Part shown: one piece after another, positions 5,737 to 6,515 of the stretch
Numbering within the stretch: the first letter of the stretch is position 1
Layout: each line of letters opens with the position of its first letter
From: Opitutaceae bacterium UBA6669
GTDB lineage: Bacteria > Verrucomicrobiota > Verrucomicrobiia > Opitutales > Opitutaceae
DNA length: 6,515 nucleotides
Assembly (NCBI GenBank): GCA_002455175.1
Contig: DKKJ01000143.1
Location: forward strand, 26,863-33,377
Direction: 5' to 3'
Made by a program: the position numbers and the translations under genes
Notes under the pieces: generated by a model
Databases searched by the model: none
Told to the model about the DNA's origin: nothing
Seen by the model: the letters and a program-made list of their open reading frames with translations, nothing else

Positions 5737-6515
5737 TCACCCGTGGACAATCTCAGTTCCAATCCCCTTGTCGGTGAAGATCTCCAGCAGAAGAGAATGC
5801 GCTAAACGTCCATCCACGAAATGGACTCGCTGAACCCCTTCTTGGAGGGCGCGAATAGCACTTCCCACTTTCGGACGCATACCCTTGTCGATCACACCTT
5901 TTTGCTTCAACGCATCCACTTGGGAAATCTTGAGCGTGGAAATCAACGACGCGGGATCGGGCGGTGCCGACAGAAGTCCGGGCACATCGCTCATGTAAAC
6001 CAAACGACGGGCATGGAGAGCACTCGCAACCCGCCCCGCCACCAAATCGGCGTTCACGTTGTAGGGTTTGCCATCGTAACCTTCAGCCACGGGGGAAATT
6101 ACCGGAATGTAACCGTCGGCGATCTCTTTTTTGATCAACTTGACCTTCACTTCCGTCACCTCGCCGACGTATCCGAGATCGATGGGATTGCCATCATCGT
6201 CGTGGGTGAGCTTTTGGCAGACCAAAACCGCATCTCCGGCCAAGCCTTTGGGGCGACCCTTCGCCCGAGCAATGGCATCACAAACGTCCTTGTTGACCAC
6301 CTCATCCAGGGTCTTCTTGACGATTTCAACGGTGGCTTCGTCGGTGACGCGCAGGCCATTGATGAATTTCGCCGCTTTCCCGGAGCCTTCCATCGCTTTC
6401 GTAATGGCTTTGCCTCCGCCATGGACGACAACGACATTGATACCGCAGGCCGCCAGAAACGCGATGTCGTAGGCGACGCGCGAGCGGATGACCGGGTCAG
6501 GGTCATCCATGAAGC
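5737..6515 (-). CDS. argB: Acetylglutamate kinase, N-terminus missing at window edge
   Basis: This cytosolic amino-acid kinase phosphorylates N-acetylglutamate with ATP, the second and usually controlling step of arginine synthesis. The frame stays open past the right edge: the Met at 6510 is preceded by an in-frame Phe and corresponds to the internal Met after the KYGG loop of relatives, so about 40 N-terminal residues including the catalytic KYGG lysine are off-window. Counting from that Met, visible marks are HGGGKAI (30-36), NGLRVT (51-56), the acetylglutamate-binding NVNAD (151-155), SDVPG (174-178) and GMRPK with the second catalytic lysine (K214). The C-terminus [14 protein letters not shown]...GIGTEI (233-254) resembles that of arginine-inhibited hexameric enzymes rather than of the insensitive E. 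coli dimer. It is the first arg gene seen; argD follows after 129 bp. Confidence 0.95.
   Translation of the reverse strand, partial: FMDDPDPVIRSRVAYDIAFLAACGINVVVVHGGGKAITKAMEGSGKAAKFINGLRVTDEATVEIVKKTLDEVVNKDVCDAIARAKGRPKGLAGDAVLVCQKLTHDDDGNPIDLGYVGEVTEVKVKLIKKEIADGYIPVISPVAEGYDGKPYNVNADLVAGRVASALHARRLVYMSDVPGLLSAPPDPASLISTLKISQVDALKQKGVIDKGMRPKVGSAIRALQEGVQRVHFVDGRLAHSLLLEIFTDKGIGTEIVHG

Overview
The window looks like ordinary chromosomal DNA from a free-living Gram-negative-type bacterium. Base composition is moderately GC-rich (roughly 55-58% by eye) and coding is dense. The style of the arginine enzymes, with ArgB carrying an HGGGKAI loop and a GIGTEI tail and genes ordered argB-argD-argF-argG, reminds me of Verrucomicrobiota (Opitutae and relatives). 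That is a recollection-based guess, not a computed placement. No phage, transposon, CRISPR, tRNA or rRNA sequence was found.

Layout from left to right. (1) Minus strand, cut by the left edge: the first 111 codons of a trans-polyprenyl diphosphate synthase (1-333). (2) Minus strand: a SpoU/TrmH-family RNA 2'-O-methyltransferase (450-1187) that reads toward it across a 116-bp gap. (3) A 125-bp divergent promoter region (1188-1312) with a perfect 16-bp palindrome. (4) Plus strand: a short MIP/aquaporin-family channel (1313-1930) with two intact NPA motifs but a non-canonical selectivity filter. (5) A strong hairpin with an A8/U8 tract (1952-1981) that can terminate both converging transcripts. 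(6) Minus strand, filling the right two thirds: argG (2008-3234), argF (3342-4307), argD (4390-5607) and argB (5737 to the right edge, N-terminus off-window). Transcription runs argB to argD to argF to argG and ends at the terminator.

The four arg genes make consecutive and near-consecutive steps of arginine synthesis: N-acetylglutamate phosphorylation (ArgB), transamination to N-acetylornithine (ArgD), carbamoylation of ornithine (ArgF) and condensation of citrulline with aspartate (ArgG). ArgC, ArgJ (or ArgA/ArgE) and ArgH are not in the window. ArgC and ArgJ may lie upstream of argB beyond the right edge, whereas the terminator means argH is not directly downstream of argG. The gaps between arg genes are 82-129 bp rather than overlapping, and two of them contain small hairpins that could modulate expression of the distal genes.

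I found no new multi-gene system. The points most worth a second look are the aquaporin selectivity filter, the 16-bp palindrome upstream of it, the hairpins in the arg intergenic gaps, and the shortage of Shine-Dalgarno sequences in front of several starts.
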